A stretch of DNA of 64,000 bases from Methylobacterium thuringiense (GTDB lineage Bacteria; Pseudomonadota; Alphaproteobacteria; Rhizobiales; Beijerinckiaceae). The stretch is from NCBI RefSeq assembly GCF_022179645.1, contig NZ_BPRA01000006.1, positions 62,001 through 126,000 on the forward strand, read 5' to 3'. Below, piece by piece: positions 1-8,005 of the stretch. A program made the translations under genes and the position numbers. Numbering within the stretch: position 1 is the first letter of the stretch; every line of letters starts with the position of its first letter. Under the pieces are notes generated by a model. It had not been told where the DNA came from. It ran no database searches and saw nothing but the letters and a program-made list of their open reading frames with translations.

Positions 1-235
1 GCACGAGCGCCTCGTGTCCCTCGAACGGGATGGACAGCGCGAATTCCAGGCATTCGTGGGGTTGCGGGTGGCGGCCGTTGAGCCCGTGGCCGATCAGCAT
101 AGTGCGGACGCTCGACCTGTGATTGAGGCCGGCATGCCGCACGACGAAGCCATGCGCGGGCTCGCCGGGCCGGGGACTCCTCCAGGTGGGCAGGGGCGGC
201 TGGTCGGGATGGTAGGGGTCGCAAAAGGTCGCCAC
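1..235 (-). CDS. tniQ: TniQ/TnsD-like target-selection protein, N-terminal part (cut by window edge)
   Basis: An open frame starts with GTG at 235, three bases after the stop of the TniB/TnsC-like gene, and continues without a stop to the left edge (78 codons visible). The visible residues include PRPGEP at about residues 20-25, then H-A-G-L-N-H and I-G-H-G-L-N segments, which resemble the N-terminal start of TniQ proteins (a Pro-rich entry followed by short helices). TniQ/TnsD proteins select the insertion site and bridge the target to the TnsC-type ATPase. The family call rests mainly on position: it is the fourth gene after tnsA-tnsB-tnsC in one tightly spaced operon. The rest of the protein, including any zinc-binding motif, is outside the window. 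Confidence 0.65.
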   Translation of the reverse strand, partial: MATFCDPYHPDQPPLPTWRSPRPGEPAHGFVVRHAGLNHRSSVRTMLIGHGLNGRHPQPHECLEFALSIPFEGHEALV

Positions 236-238
236 CGG

Positions 239-1243
239 TCAGCCCCCCGCGCCGGCGGACGCGCGATCCGCACTCGGGCCGGAAGGTTGCGGACGCGCGA
301 GGGCGCTGGCCCGGGGGGCGGTCGACATGGCGTCCCGGAAGGGGCTGAACGTCATGCCGACCGGCCGGATGCGGCTCCAGACCAGGTCGCAGTGGTCCGT
401 CGTGATCCGCGGCGATCCGTCGTTGAGCGCCTCGCAGCCCGCGGCGAATACGAAGTCCTTCAGTCCGCCGATGATCCCGTCGGTGACCCAATAGAGGGAG
501 TGGGCGAAGCCTTGCTTCCCGAGGCCAGATTTCTCCAGGAACGGCAGGCGGTCGTCGATGTAGTCACAGAGCAGTCGGAAGACGCCGCGTTCCTCCTTGT
601 TCTCCCACTCGTACGGCGTGACGATGAAGTGGGGGAGCAGGCCCCGCCCCTTGAGCTGGCGGTCGGATTCCATCATCCGGTAGGTCTCGACGAGGCCCGC
701 CGCGACGACGTTGAGCGTGCGCAGGTTCAGGATCTTGCGCACGACGCCGTTGCATTGCTGCACGGCCCTGGAGTCCGCCTTCACGAACGCTTCCTGGTAT
801 TCGTCCAGGATCAGCAGCTGGACCTCCTGCTCGCGCAGGGCGTTCAGCACGGATGCCTCGACGTCGTCCTCCCGGACCGTGGGATCGCGGCCGGCGTTGA
901 GCGCGACCGCGATCCTGTCGAGCATGCTGCGGCGGCGGCAGCCGATGGGCATGTCGACGTAGACCACGGGGCGCAGCAGGCCGTCCTTGCCCCGTACGAC
1001 GGGGTACCGGTCGGCGTAGCGTTCCAGGGCGTGGCTCTTCCCGGTGCGGGGGTCGCCGGCCAGGGCGAAGAGGGAGCCGACGTCATGGACGCCGCCGTTC
1101 ACCGGCATGTGGAAACGGGCGATGGCGTCGGTCGTCTGCTGGAACCTGTCGTGGTCGACGAACAGGTTCTTGAGGATGTTCTGGCGTTCGGCGGGAGGCT
1201 TGCCGGCACGTTCCGCGCGAACCTGGGCGTCCTTGTCACTCAT
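239..1243 (-). CDS. tniB: TniB/TnsC-type AAA+ transposition regulator
   Basis: This 334-aa protein is the ATPase that links target selection to the transposase in Tn7/Tn5053-type systems. Walker A is GDPRTGKS at residues 63-70, and Walker B is LLILDE at about 143-148 followed by YQEAF. The start overlaps the end of the transposase gene by 8 bp (ATGAGTGA), so translation is probably coupled. The tniQ-like frame follows three bases after its stop. About 330 residues is normal for TniB and shorter than Tn7 TnsC (about 555), so it is closer to the TniB/short TnsC group. The Pro/Ala-rich C-terminal tail has no recognisable domain. Confidence 0.9.
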   Translation of the reverse strand: MSDKDAQVRAERAGKPPAERQNILKNLFVDHDRFQQTTDAIARFHMPVNGGVHDVGSLFALAGDPRTGKSHALERYADRYPVVRGKDGLLRPVVYVDMPIGCRRRSMLDRIAVALNAGRDPTVREDDVEASVLNALREQEVQLLILDEYQEAFVKADSRAVQQCNGVVRKILNLRTLNVVAAGLVETYRMMESDRQLKGRGLLPHFIVTPYEWENKEERGVFRLLCDYIDDRLPFLEKSGLGKQGFAHSLYWVTDGIIGGLKDFVFAAGCEALNDGSPRITTDHCDLVWSRIRPVGMTFSPFRDAMSTAPRASALARPQPSGPSADRASAGAGG

Positions 1244-3506
1244 CGCTGCTGCTCCATTGCTTCAGTGCCCTCAGGACGGCGAGGTCGTCCTCGGCATCCT
1301 CACCGTCGATGTCGGTCAGGGGAGGCGACACCTCCTTCGGGACGGGCTCCGACGTGGGTTCGGGAGGCATCGGCCCGACCCCGTCGAGGACGGGAGCCGC
1401 GGGACGGCCGGATCCCCTCGCGACCGTCAGCGGATCGAGGTGGGCCGCGGCCGTGGCGGCCATCTCGGGGGCCTGCCCCGTACGGACCTCGCTCGCGAGG
1501 CGCCGTACGCCGTCGTTGTGGATGAACCGGGCGAGCCGGCGCCGCGTGCGCTGCCGGTCGGGATTGGCTCGGGCCTTGGCGGCAGCCTCCCCGAGCATGT
1601 CCATCGCCCGCATCAGGCCGTCGAAGTCGAAGGCTCCCTTGACCATCCGGCGCGCCTCCACGACGGCAAGGTCGTGGTTGTGGCGGTGACGCCCCTCGGC
1701 ATAGGCGCGGTGGGCCGGGCAGGCTGGGACGACGAGGATGCGTCCGTCGGGATCGTAGGGGTCGACGACGTAGAGACGGCCGAGATCGGACGGGTCCCGG
1801 ACGCACTTGTACCGGCTGCCGCTGCCGTTCTCCCGCGCGTTCCTGTGCTTGGGATTATTGACGAGGGCGATCAGCGCGGCGCCCTCGTAGGTGATGTAGT
1901 CCCAGGTGATGCCGTCGTTCTGGATCGTGCGGAGCTCCCATTCGCCGCACAGCGCGATGAACAGCTCGGGTGGCGGCAGCGGACCGCTCGGATGCCGGCT
2001 TGCCTTCTCGTTCCAGACCCGCAGCGGAACGTCGCCCATGCCGCGCAATAGACCCAGCCCCTTCGAGACATGGGCGTTGGCGACCTCGCAGATGAAGAAG
2101 GTCAGGAGGGCATCGAACTCGGAAACGCGGACCTTGGCCCGATCCAGCCTTTCCTGGTCGACTTCCCTCCTGTCGACGACGTTCGAGAGGGTCGTGCCCG
2201 GGAGGAGGTGGACGAGCCCGGTGTTGAGGAACCCGAAGAAGCGCTCCAGCGCGCCCTTCATCCAGGGGCTGCGGGCATGGAACCTGGGCTTGTTGATCTT
2301 CAGCTCGCGGGCGGCCGACTCGATGTCGTCGCCGATGAAGTGCAGGGCGTTGTCGACCCAGAGGTTCTCGATCCGGCCGAAGCACGGCCACGGCCGGCGC
2401 ACGGCCGGGTACCGCCCCATGTCCTTGGGGTACATGGCGTGCCGCAGCCCGGCGACGAAGCTGGCGTAGCTCGGCGCCTCGTAGCCGAGACCGTAGCCGA
2501 TCACCATGCCCGTCGCGCGGTCGCGGAACACGATCAGGTCCGGCCGGCCGAGGACGAGGTCGGTCTCGTCGTCGACCAGGAGGAGGTCGAGGGTGCAGTG
2601 GTCGACCTCGACGTCCTCGTAGGGCCGGTCCGGCAGGGCCTGCCGGGCATAGGTCCGGTCCATCCTGGCCGCATAGGCCGAGCCCATCCGGTAGTAGTCG
2701 CGCGTATATCGGTCGACGGTGTTGCACCGGCGCCCGAAGGTGCTGGCCGAAGGCGTCTCGATCAACGCGAGCTCCTCCGACGGCATGTGCCGGCCCAGCT
2801 TGCGCTTATAGGCCTTCACCCTCGCGACGACCTTGGCGTAGGCCATCTTCTTCGACATCTTCGGGCTGAGCCATCGCCGGATGCCGCTTTCGAGCGCGAC
2901 CTCGCCCACGTGGCCGAAGTGGGAGCGCCTGTTGCCCTTGTGATTGTGGCGCTCGACCAGGCACGCGAGGCCGTGGACGTCGCCGAGCGCCATCCACCGG
3001 TCGAACCAGTCGAGCACCGTGGTGAAGTGGGGAGCCCTGTCCCCCGCGAGCGCGGCGGCCCTCGCGATGATCGGCACCAGGGCCTTGGATCGCCTGAAGG
3101 CCCAGCAGCCCCTCGGTTCCTCGCCGTCGAGGCAGCCCCTGATGCAGGCGTTGACATAGGCGAGCTTGCGCCTGGCCTCGGCTTCCTGCTCGGGCGTCAT
3201 CTGCAGGCGGTTCGGGAGCGGGCCGCGCGGGTTCCCGACCAACGACGGCGCGCTGATGAACCGCGCCGCCCCGGTGGACGACATGAAGGCGAGCTTCATG
3301 TCGGTCAGGAAGATGACGTCCTTGTCGGCGACCTGCAGGAACTGCAGCTTGCCGTCGAGGCGCCGCTCGAATTCGGCCGTGCGCCCGGAGATGGTCAGCA
3401 CGTCCCCCTTTCGGAGGTCGAACCGCAGCGTCGCGGACTCGGTTTCGGTCTCGCGGGGATCGAGCGGGGACTGGCTGCCCGGGGGGATGCGGAAGGGTGC
3501 ATTCAC
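1236..3506 (-). CDS. tnsB: TnsB-like DDE (rve/Mu-type) transposase
   Basis: A 756-aa transposase of the TnsB/TniA family, which joins the 3' ends of the element to target DNA. The catalytic triad is visible as D in EVDHC (about residue 299), D in WVDNA (about 384) and E in GALERFF (about 421), with the DD(35)E spacing expected of the rve fold. The N-terminal 280 residues carry the basic, helical DNA-binding part. I chose the GTG start at 3506 because it overlaps the tnsA stop as GTGA; a longer upstream frame on the same strand is a low-complexity shadow of tnsA. It sits between tnsA and the TniB-like ATPase with overlaps on both sides, as expected for a heteromeric transposase operon. Confidence 0.93.
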   Translation of the reverse strand: MNAPFRIPPGSQSPLDPRETETESATLRFDLRKGDVLTISGRTAEFERRLDGKLQFLQVADKDVIFLTDMKLAFMSSTGAARFISAPSLVGNPRGPLPNRLQMTPEQEAEARRKLAYVNACIRGCLDGEEPRGCWAFRRSKALVPIIARAAALAGDRAPHFTTVLDWFDRWMALGDVHGLACLVERHNHKGNRRSHFGHVGEVALESGIRRWLSPKMSKKMAYAKVVARVKAYKRKLGRHMPSEELALIETPSASTFGRRCNTVDRYTRDYYRMGSAYAARMDRTYARQALPDRPYEDVEVDHCTLDLLLVDDETDLVLGRPDLIVFRDRATGMVIGYGLGYEAPSYASFVAGLRHAMYPKDMGRYPAVRRPWPCFGRIENLWVDNALHFIGDDIESAARELKINKPRFHARSPWMKGALERFFGFLNTGLVHLLPGTTLSNVVDRREVDQERLDRAKVRVSEFDALLTFFICEVANAHVSKGLGLLRGMGDVPLRVWNEKASRHPSGPLPPPELFIALCGEWELRTIQNDGITWDYITYEGAALIALVNNPKHRNARENGSGSRYKCVRDPSDLGRLYVVDPYDPDGRILVVPACPAHRAYAEGRHRHNHDLAVVEARRMVKGAFDFDGLMRAMDMLGEAAAKARANPDRQRTRRRLARFIHNDGVRRLASEVRTGQAPEMAATAAAHLDPLTVARGSGRPAAPVLDGVGPMPPEPTSEPVPKEVSPPLTDIDGEDAEDDLAVLRALKQWSSSDE

Positions 3507-4246
3507 GGCTGGGCGTTCTCCAGGATGGCCGTTCCGAAATTGAAGGGCTTGGCGAGGTCGAGCCGCACCTCGCCCGACAGGGCGAGGTTCATCACCGCCG
3601 AGTAGGCGCGGCACTCCGGTGGTCGGTCGACGAGGCCGGCCTTCCGGACCACGGCGGCGATCGTCGTGGGCAGCCCGAGTTCGACCAGGGACCGCCGCAC
3701 GCGGGCCATGGCCTCGTGGTCGGGTGCGATGAATCGGTGCCGCTCCATGATGCGGCTGTTGTCGAGCCTGGGCTGCGCGCGGATCTCGTGCTCGGTGATG
3801 ACGACGAACGCGACGCCGTGGTCGATGCGGTACGCTTCCCGGATGTGGGCTTCCTTGAACGTCCAGCCCGGGAGCGTGGCGAGGTAGGCGGCCTTCGCGT
3901 CGATCACGACGACCTCGCCCGACCGATACCGGCAGACGACGTCGGGCGTGTATTGGTGCTTGGCGAAGCCGCCCTTGCCGTCGGGCACGAAGAATTCGAG
4001 CGTATGTGGTTCGACGGCGTAGTGGGCGATGGCCGGGTTGGCGCCGAGCAGGGTCCGCAGGTCGCGTTCGTTCAGGGAGCGGAAGGGCGACCTTCCGAGG
4101 GCCTTGTGGTCGGCGCCGTCGCCGCCGATGGCGCGCAGCGCGTTGCGGCGCGGCACGGGGCGGACGACGGGCGCGCCGGGGAACAGCCCGAGGTTCGCGG
4201 GATCGGCCGATGACTTCTTGCGATGGGGTGGGTCGGTGTCGCTCAC
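3503..4246 (-). CDS. tnsA: TnsA-like transposon endonuclease (catalytically intact)
   Basis: This 247-aa protein matches the TnsA endonuclease, which cuts the 5' ends of the transposon so that it moves by cut-and-paste. The nuclease core is complete: E60 in SLNERDL, D102 in YTPDVV, and the D116-A-K118 strand in VVVIDAK, the same order as E63/D114/K132 of Tn7 TnsA. The C-terminal part (about residues 165-247) is the helical region that follows the nuclease domain in this family. It starts with ATG, ends by GTGA overlap with tnsB, and lies 71 bp downstream of a second, diverged TnsA-like gene. The intact triad supports cut-and-paste rather than replicative transposition. Confidence 0.9.
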   Translation of the reverse strand: MSDTDPPHRKKSSADPANLGLFPGAPVVRPVPRRNALRAIGGDGADHKALGRSPFRSLNERDLRTLLGANPAIAHYAVEPHTLEFFVPDGKGGFAKHQYTPDVVCRYRSGEVVVIDAKAAYLATLPGWTFKEAHIREAYRIDHGVAFVVITEHEIRAQPRLDNSRIMERHRFIAPDHEAMARVRRSLVELGLPTTIAAVVRKAGLVDRPPECRAYSAVMNLALSGEVRLDLAKPFNFGTAILENAQP

Positions 4247-4317
4247 GCATGTCTCCGAAGGTGAGGGCAGACCGTGCCGGGGCCGCCGGCACGGAAGGCG
4301 AGGTCGGGTCGCGACGA

Positions 4318-5091
4318 TCAGGCGAGCGGACCGCGCCGGATGCCGGTGTCGCCGCCGAAGGGCCGGTCGAGGTCGAGGCCGATCTCGCCGGCCAGTGCGG
4401 GGCCGAAGAGGCAGCGCAGGGCTCGCCCGGCGCCACCGCTCACCGGGAGGCGGGCCCGGCGGCGCAACTTCTCCACCGTCGTCGGCAGTCCGAGCAGGGC
4501 GAGGGCGTCCCGGACCTTTTCGACGTCGCGCGTCCGCTCGTCCTCGACCCGGTGCCGCAGCATCGCGCGTCGGTTCTCGCGCGCCGACTTGGCGAACGTG
4601 AGCGTCTCCGTGAGGACGACGAACTTCACGCCCTGCTCACGGTAGGCTCGCCGCAGGCTGCGCTCGGTCGCCTGCCACGCGGGTTCCGCGCGGTCCCACG
4701 TGAAGCGGAACGCATAGGCGACGACGCCCCGGTCCCGGCACAGCGCCACCGCATCCGGCACGAACCGCAGCCAGGCGTCCCCGACCCGGTAGCCGAGCGT
4801 GTGTGCCCTCGGCACGACCCGGGTCAGGGTCGGATCGCACAGCAGGCCGAGCAGGCCGGCGGCCTCCAGGGCGCTCGTACTGACGTAGGCGCCTCCAGGC
4901 AGCTTGGGCGAACGCAGCGATTCCGGCACGAGCGTCCGAATTCGGGGAGCCGGCACGGGGGACGGGGCGTCGCCGAGGCCGAGATCCGCCGGCACGACGA
5001 AGGATCGGGGCAGGCCCGATGGCTCCGGATCGAGCGCGATCATCAGCGCGGCCCGGCTGACGGCGACGGTGGTGGTGGCGATGGCGTTCAT
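4318..5091 (-). CDS. second TnsA-like protein with lost catalytic residues
   Basis: A 257-aa protein that aligns by eye with the downstream TnsA over its whole core and C-terminus. Shared landmarks are a Glu-containing helix (E76), a VPDAV strand (D113), the FVVLTE segment, and a closing E-I-G-L-D-L-D-R-P-F block comparable to E-V-R-L-D-L-A-K-P-F in TnsA. Where TnsA has D-A-K at the end of the catalytic strand, this protein has A127-F-R129, so the second Asp and the Lys are replaced. It is probably a non-cleaving paralogue that pairs with TnsA or TnsB, though alternative metal coordination cannot be excluded. It is in the same operon, with a 12-bp gap to the upstream 70-aa gene. Confidence 0.75.
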   Translation of the reverse strand: MNAIATTTVAVSRAALMIALDPEPSGLPRSFVVPADLGLGDAPSPVPAPRIRTLVPESLRSPKLPGGAYVSTSALEAAGLLGLLCDPTLTRVVPRAHTLGYRVGDAWLRFVPDAVALCRDRGVVAYAFRFTWDRAEPAWQATERSLRRAYREQGVKFVVLTETLTFAKSARENRRAMLRHRVEDERTRDVEKVRDALALLGLPTTVEKLRRRARLPVSGGAGRALRCLFGPALAGEIGLDLDRPFGGDTGIRRGPLA

Positions 5092-5103
5092 GGGTGTCTT
5101 CCC

Positions 5104-5316
5104 TCAGCGGATTGCGATGACGTCGGCGTCGATGACGGCACCGGTCGCGGGATCGACCCGGACGCGGATCCAAGGGCGGCGGAGCACGCCTGCATGGGAC
5201 ACCAGGATGTCCAGGCGCTCGTCCTCGGCGTGCGGTTCGCACCCCTCCGCGTCGAACGCGTCGGGTTGCCAGCAATCGGCCGTGGGCTGGTTCGAAACTG
5301 AGGTTAACCGTCTCAT
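5104..5316 (-). CDS. small hypothetical protein at the head of the tns operon (70 aa)
   Basis: I place this short gene on the ATG at 5316 because it is preceded by a GGGAGAG ribosome-binding site about 7 bases upstream, and its stop lies 12 bp before the TnsA-like paralogue. The protein is acidic in the middle and ends with a V-D-P-A-T-G-A-V-I-D-A-D-V-I strand-rich segment. I recognise no family. The longer frame upstream in the same phase has no start signal and a shadow-like composition. Its position makes it the first gene of the transposition operon. Confidence 0.5.
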   Translation of the reverse strand: MRRLTSVSNQPTADCWQPDAFDAEGCEPHAEDERLDILVSHAGVLRRPWIRVRVDPATGAVIDADVIAIR

Positions 5317-5677
5317 GACAAAGCTCTCCCGTTGGGCCGCGACGGCATCCCGTCCGGCTTGTGGTCTCGACTTCGTCGGGCTAGGTTTGAGGGCGTGCGA
5401 GATTGCCCAAGGCGGTATGCCGGAGGCCTGCGCCAGGCCCGAATTCTGGCGCGTGCATCCCGGCACCGAGGCTGCCGACTGGCGTTCGGTCATCGACCGA
5501 GCGTCATGCGAAGGCCCGGAGTGCTGTCGTCCCGGTCGGATTGGGGCGGCTATGGAAACGCTGCGTTGGGACTGCGCGGGACTTCCCAGTTCCGTTGCGA
5601 TGGGGGCGCAGTCGTTGCAGCGCTGCGTCCCCATTTCCCTTCACCCCGATCCGACCGGTGAGCACCCCCTTTCATGA

Positions 5678-5700
5678 GCCGGCCCCGGGACAGGGCCGGC
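5678..5700. repeat. GC-rich hairpin (8-bp stem, 7-nt loop)
   Basis: GCCGGCCC and GGGCCGGC flank a 7-nt loop. There is no T-tract on either side, so a classical intrinsic terminator is not evident. It is one of several hairpins in the gene-free stretch upstream of the tns operon. Confidence 0.5.
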
Positions 5701-5746
5701 GTTGGTCGTGTCGGGTCGGGCCGCGGCCGGTCGGGACGGTCGCCCT

Positions 5747-5764
5747 CCTGCCGGGCCCGGCAGG
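5747..5764. repeat. 18-bp perfect palindrome
   Basis: CCTGCCGGG is followed directly by its reverse complement CCCGGCAGG. It could be a protein-binding site or the stem of an RNA hairpin, and it lies between two other inverted repeats. Confidence 0.55.
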
Positions 5765-5824
5765 GAGAGCGACGCCTTCGCGGCATGCGGGACCAGCCCG
5801 GCAGGTAGCGACTGCCTTACGGGA

Positions 5825-5840
5825 GAGACCGCGAGGTCTC
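5825..5840. repeat. hairpin with GNRA-type tetraloop
   Basis: GAGACC and GGTCTC enclose GCGA on the plus strand. A 6-bp stem closed by a GNRA loop is common in structured RNAs. Neighbouring GGCAG/CTGCC pairs at about 5810-5818 and 5900-5920 could form further stems. This is suggestive only. Confidence 0.4.
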
Positions 5841-6179
5841 GTTCCGGGCGCTATCGGTGGTTGCGGAGTATGGAAGGGCCAGGGTCGCGCTTAGGCGGGC
5901 AGCCTCTGGAGACTGCCGGCCCGGGCGCTGGGGCCCGTCCGTATCCGCTCGCACGCGAGCGCGTATTTGGCAGTCGTTTCCATGGCTATAATGTAGTCCA
6001 ACTGACGGTATTTGTCACGCACTGCAAAGCTTTGGCTCGATAAAACATCGGCTTTCCATGGTGCTTTGGTTAACGCCGTCCTTGCAGAAATTTGCTTCCT
6101 GGCCTCGGTATCGTTCTTTCCCAGATCTCTACAATTGTCTTGATTGAATTAGGTCCATCGATATATTTTCGGGGTGCTG

Positions 6180-7076
6180 TCATGATGTTCCCCGAAGCAA
6201 CGCGTCGGGGCTCTTCGAGAGGCAGATCGGCATTGGCCGGTCGGATGCCTTCCAGTCGTCGAGGAACCTGGCGAGGTGCGGCCGGTGGGAGCCCTCCGAG
6301 TGCAGGTACCTCACGAGGTCCCCCATGGAGGCGTCGTGGCCCCGCTCGTCGGACCGGCCGCTCGACAGGCAGAAGCGATAGTAGAGGCCGAGGGTGTTCA
6401 GGACATCGGTCTCGCAGTAGGCGCGGACGCGCCCGGCCTGGCCTTGGGCCAGTAGCGCCTCCACGTTCGAGCCATGCTCGCCGCCCTTGCCGGGCAGGCC
6501 CATGGCGAGCGCCATCTCGTCGAGTCCCATCCTGGCCGCGGCGCCGTGATGGGACATCAGGTCCATGACGTCGGCGTGGTGATCCTGGTCGTAGCGCTTG
6601 CCGTAGCCGGACCAGCGGTCGCCCCTCAGGTGGTAGGCCCCGGTCGGGATGCCATGGATGAAGGCGCGGGTGAGCAGCACCGGCACGTCGAACGACCTGC
6701 CGTTCCAGGTGACGAGCCGGTAGGAGCCGGCGGCGAAGAAGCGCCAGAATCCTTCGAGGAGTTTTCGCTCGGTCCACCCGGGTTCGCCGCCGCTCCTGCA
6801 GGTCTCGATGGCGTAGCTTTCGAGGCCCGTCTCCGGATCCTTGTCGATCCGCGCGACTGCGAATGCGATCGACACGATCTCGTGCCAGGCCGGCTTCGGG
6901 AACTTCTGGCGGTCCCAGTCGCGCGGAAGGAGGGCCTCGTCAGGCACCGACTCGATGTCGAGGCAGAGAAGCTTGGTCGGCCGTGCCGGCGGCGGGGTCC
7001 GCAGAGGGGGACGGCGGCCCGTCGTCGCCCTGGCCTTGCTGGCGAACGGCATCTCGGATTGCGTCTCGGCGTCCAT
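6180..7076 (-). CDS. DEDD-type 3'-5' exonuclease (PolB exonuclease-like domain)
   Basis: A 298-aa protein with an intact DEDD exonuclease core: D-x-E in LCLDIESVPD (Exo I, about residue 36), W-N-G-x-x-F-D-x-P in the middle (Exo II), and Y-C-E-T-D near residue 215 (Exo III, Y-x3-D). It resembles the stand-alone predicted exonucleases related to the DNA polymerase B proofreading domain. The start at 7076 lies two bases after the stop of the upstream phosphoesterase-like gene; the longer frame has no supporting start. It is the last gene of the eight-gene minus-strand operon and its only obviously intact nuclease. Confidence 0.8.
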   Translation of the reverse strand: MDAETQSEMPFASKARATTGRRPPLRTPPPARPTKLLCLDIESVPDEALLPRDWDRQKFPKPAWHEIVSIAFAVARIDKDPETGLESYAIETCRSGGEPGWTERKLLEGFWRFFAAGSYRLVTWNGRSFDVPVLLTRAFIHGIPTGAYHLRGDRWSGYGKRYDQDHHADVMDLMSHHGAAARMGLDEMALAMGLPGKGGEHGSNVEALLAQGQAGRVRAYCETDVLNTLGLYYRFCLSSGRSDERGHDASMGDLVRYLHSEGSHRPHLARFLDDWKASDRPMPICLSKSPDALLRGTS

Positions 7077-7078
7077 TC

Positions 7079-8005
7079 TCAAGCTTCCACGATGAGGGCC
7101 GGGTCGAAGGTGGACGCGCGCCGCGGGCGGTCGCGCGGATTGGCGACCACCCGGGTCCTGCCGATCCGGTAGTCGACCGGGTCGGCGACGTGCCCGTGGG
7201 CCCAGAGGGTCGGGCCGCTCCAGGCCGTCATCACGTCCTCCAAGTCCGAGGCCTGCGCGGCGGAGATCCATTCCTCGTAGGCCTCGGCCCCCGGTCCGGT
7301 CAGGACGGAGCGCCGCGATGGCGCGTGGTGCGTGACGACGGCCGCGCGGTCGCCGGGCCTGACGTCCCCGACGAGGGCGACCGGCGACAGGCCGAAGCCC
7401 TCGGCGGCGACCTTCACCGAGGCGAGGCAGTCCTCGATGAAGGCGCGGCTCCGGGCATGGGACCCGGCCGCATCGTGCGGCAGGTGCCGCGCGCGCGAAA
7501 GGTTGATGCGACGGCAGTCGTGGTGGCCATGGCGGGCGTATCCGCGGGCGAGGGAGGCGCGTTTGCGTCCGTGCAGGCTCCAGTCCGTCCAGAGGGTGGC
7601 GCCGATCAGGTGGACGCCGACGCCGGCCGCGTCCTCGAAGCGCACGGCTGCGTCCGAGAGCAGCGTGATGCCGAGCTCGGCCGCGAGCGAGCGGCCGCGG
7701 TCCAGGGCCTCGCCGCGCGGGACCCCGTCCCAGAACTCGGCGTTTCCCGGCACCAGGACGACCGGACGCCCGGCGCGTCGTTCGCCGAGGGCGTCTGCGA
7801 GCCAGAGCAGCGACCGGTGCAGGCTGTTCGAGAGATTGCCCGCCGCGACCAGGACGTCGAAGCCGGGCAGCGCTTCGGGCAGCTCGAAGGGGGACCTGTC
7901 GATCCGCAGGTCGCTCAGCAGCAGGATGCGAAGGCCCGGGCACCGGTGGCCGTGCATGGAAGGCAGCGGGTCGGCGGGGTGGACGGGAACGGCGACGTTC
8001 ATCAT
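7079..8005 (-). CDS. metallophosphoesterase-fold protein with degraded metal ligands
   Basis: This 308-aa protein follows the calcineurin-like phosphoesterase pattern throughout: SDLR at residues 31-34, AGNL at 55-58, GNAE at 87-90, V-V-T-H-H-A-P-S, and H-G-H-V-A-D at about 270-275. In active members these motifs read SDLH, GD, GNHE, THH and GHVH. Here the first His is Arg, the bridging Asp is Asn57, the GNHE His is Ala89 and the last His is Ala274. The dimetal site should therefore be impaired, suggesting a non-catalytic or altered function. The ATG overlaps the stop of the upstream AAA+ protease gene (ATGA); a second ATG lies one codon on. Confidence 0.75.
   Translation of the reverse strand: MMNVAVPVHPADPLPSMHGHRCPGLRILLLSDLRIDRSPFELPEALPGFDVLVAAGNLSNSLHRSLLWLADALGERRAGRPVVLVPGNAEFWDGVPRGEALDRGRSLAAELGITLLSDAAVRFEDAAGVGVHLIGATLWTDWSLHGRKRASLARGYARHGHHDCRRINLSRARHLPHDAAGSHARSRAFIEDCLASVKVAAEGFGLSPVALVGDVRPGDRAAVVTHHAPSRRSVLTGPGAEAYEEWISAAQASDLEDVMTAWSGPTLWAHGHVADPVDYRIGRTRVVANPRDRPRRASTFDPALIVEA

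Larger units (their letters stand above)
5317..6179. other. gene-free stretch rich in inverted repeats; candidate transposon end
   Basis: No convincing coding frame occurs on either strand over about 860 bp. From 5678 to 5960 it is packed with inverted repeats (listed separately); from about 5960 to 6179 it turns AT-rich, unlike the rest of the island. TTTCCATGG occurs twice (5977-5985 and 6053-6061), and a consensus-like TATAAT lies at 5987-5992 on the plus strand without a good -35. In Tn7 the tnsA-proximal end of the element lies just upstream of tnsA, so the transposon end could be here. I could not identify TnsB-site repeats or a terminal TGT with confidence. Confidence 0.5.

Noticed and set aside
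14-1525. Long plus-strand frame (503 codons) opposite the TniB-like gene
   Set aside because: It is antisense to a gene with clear Walker motifs and overlap-coupled neighbours; it shows no motif and is Arg/Gly/Pro-rich, as expected for GC-rich shadow frames.
3507-4436. N-terminal extension of the TnsB frame by about 310 codons
   Set aside because: It overlaps tnsA completely in another phase and is Arg/Pro-rich. The GTG at 3506 with GTGA overlap is a better start.
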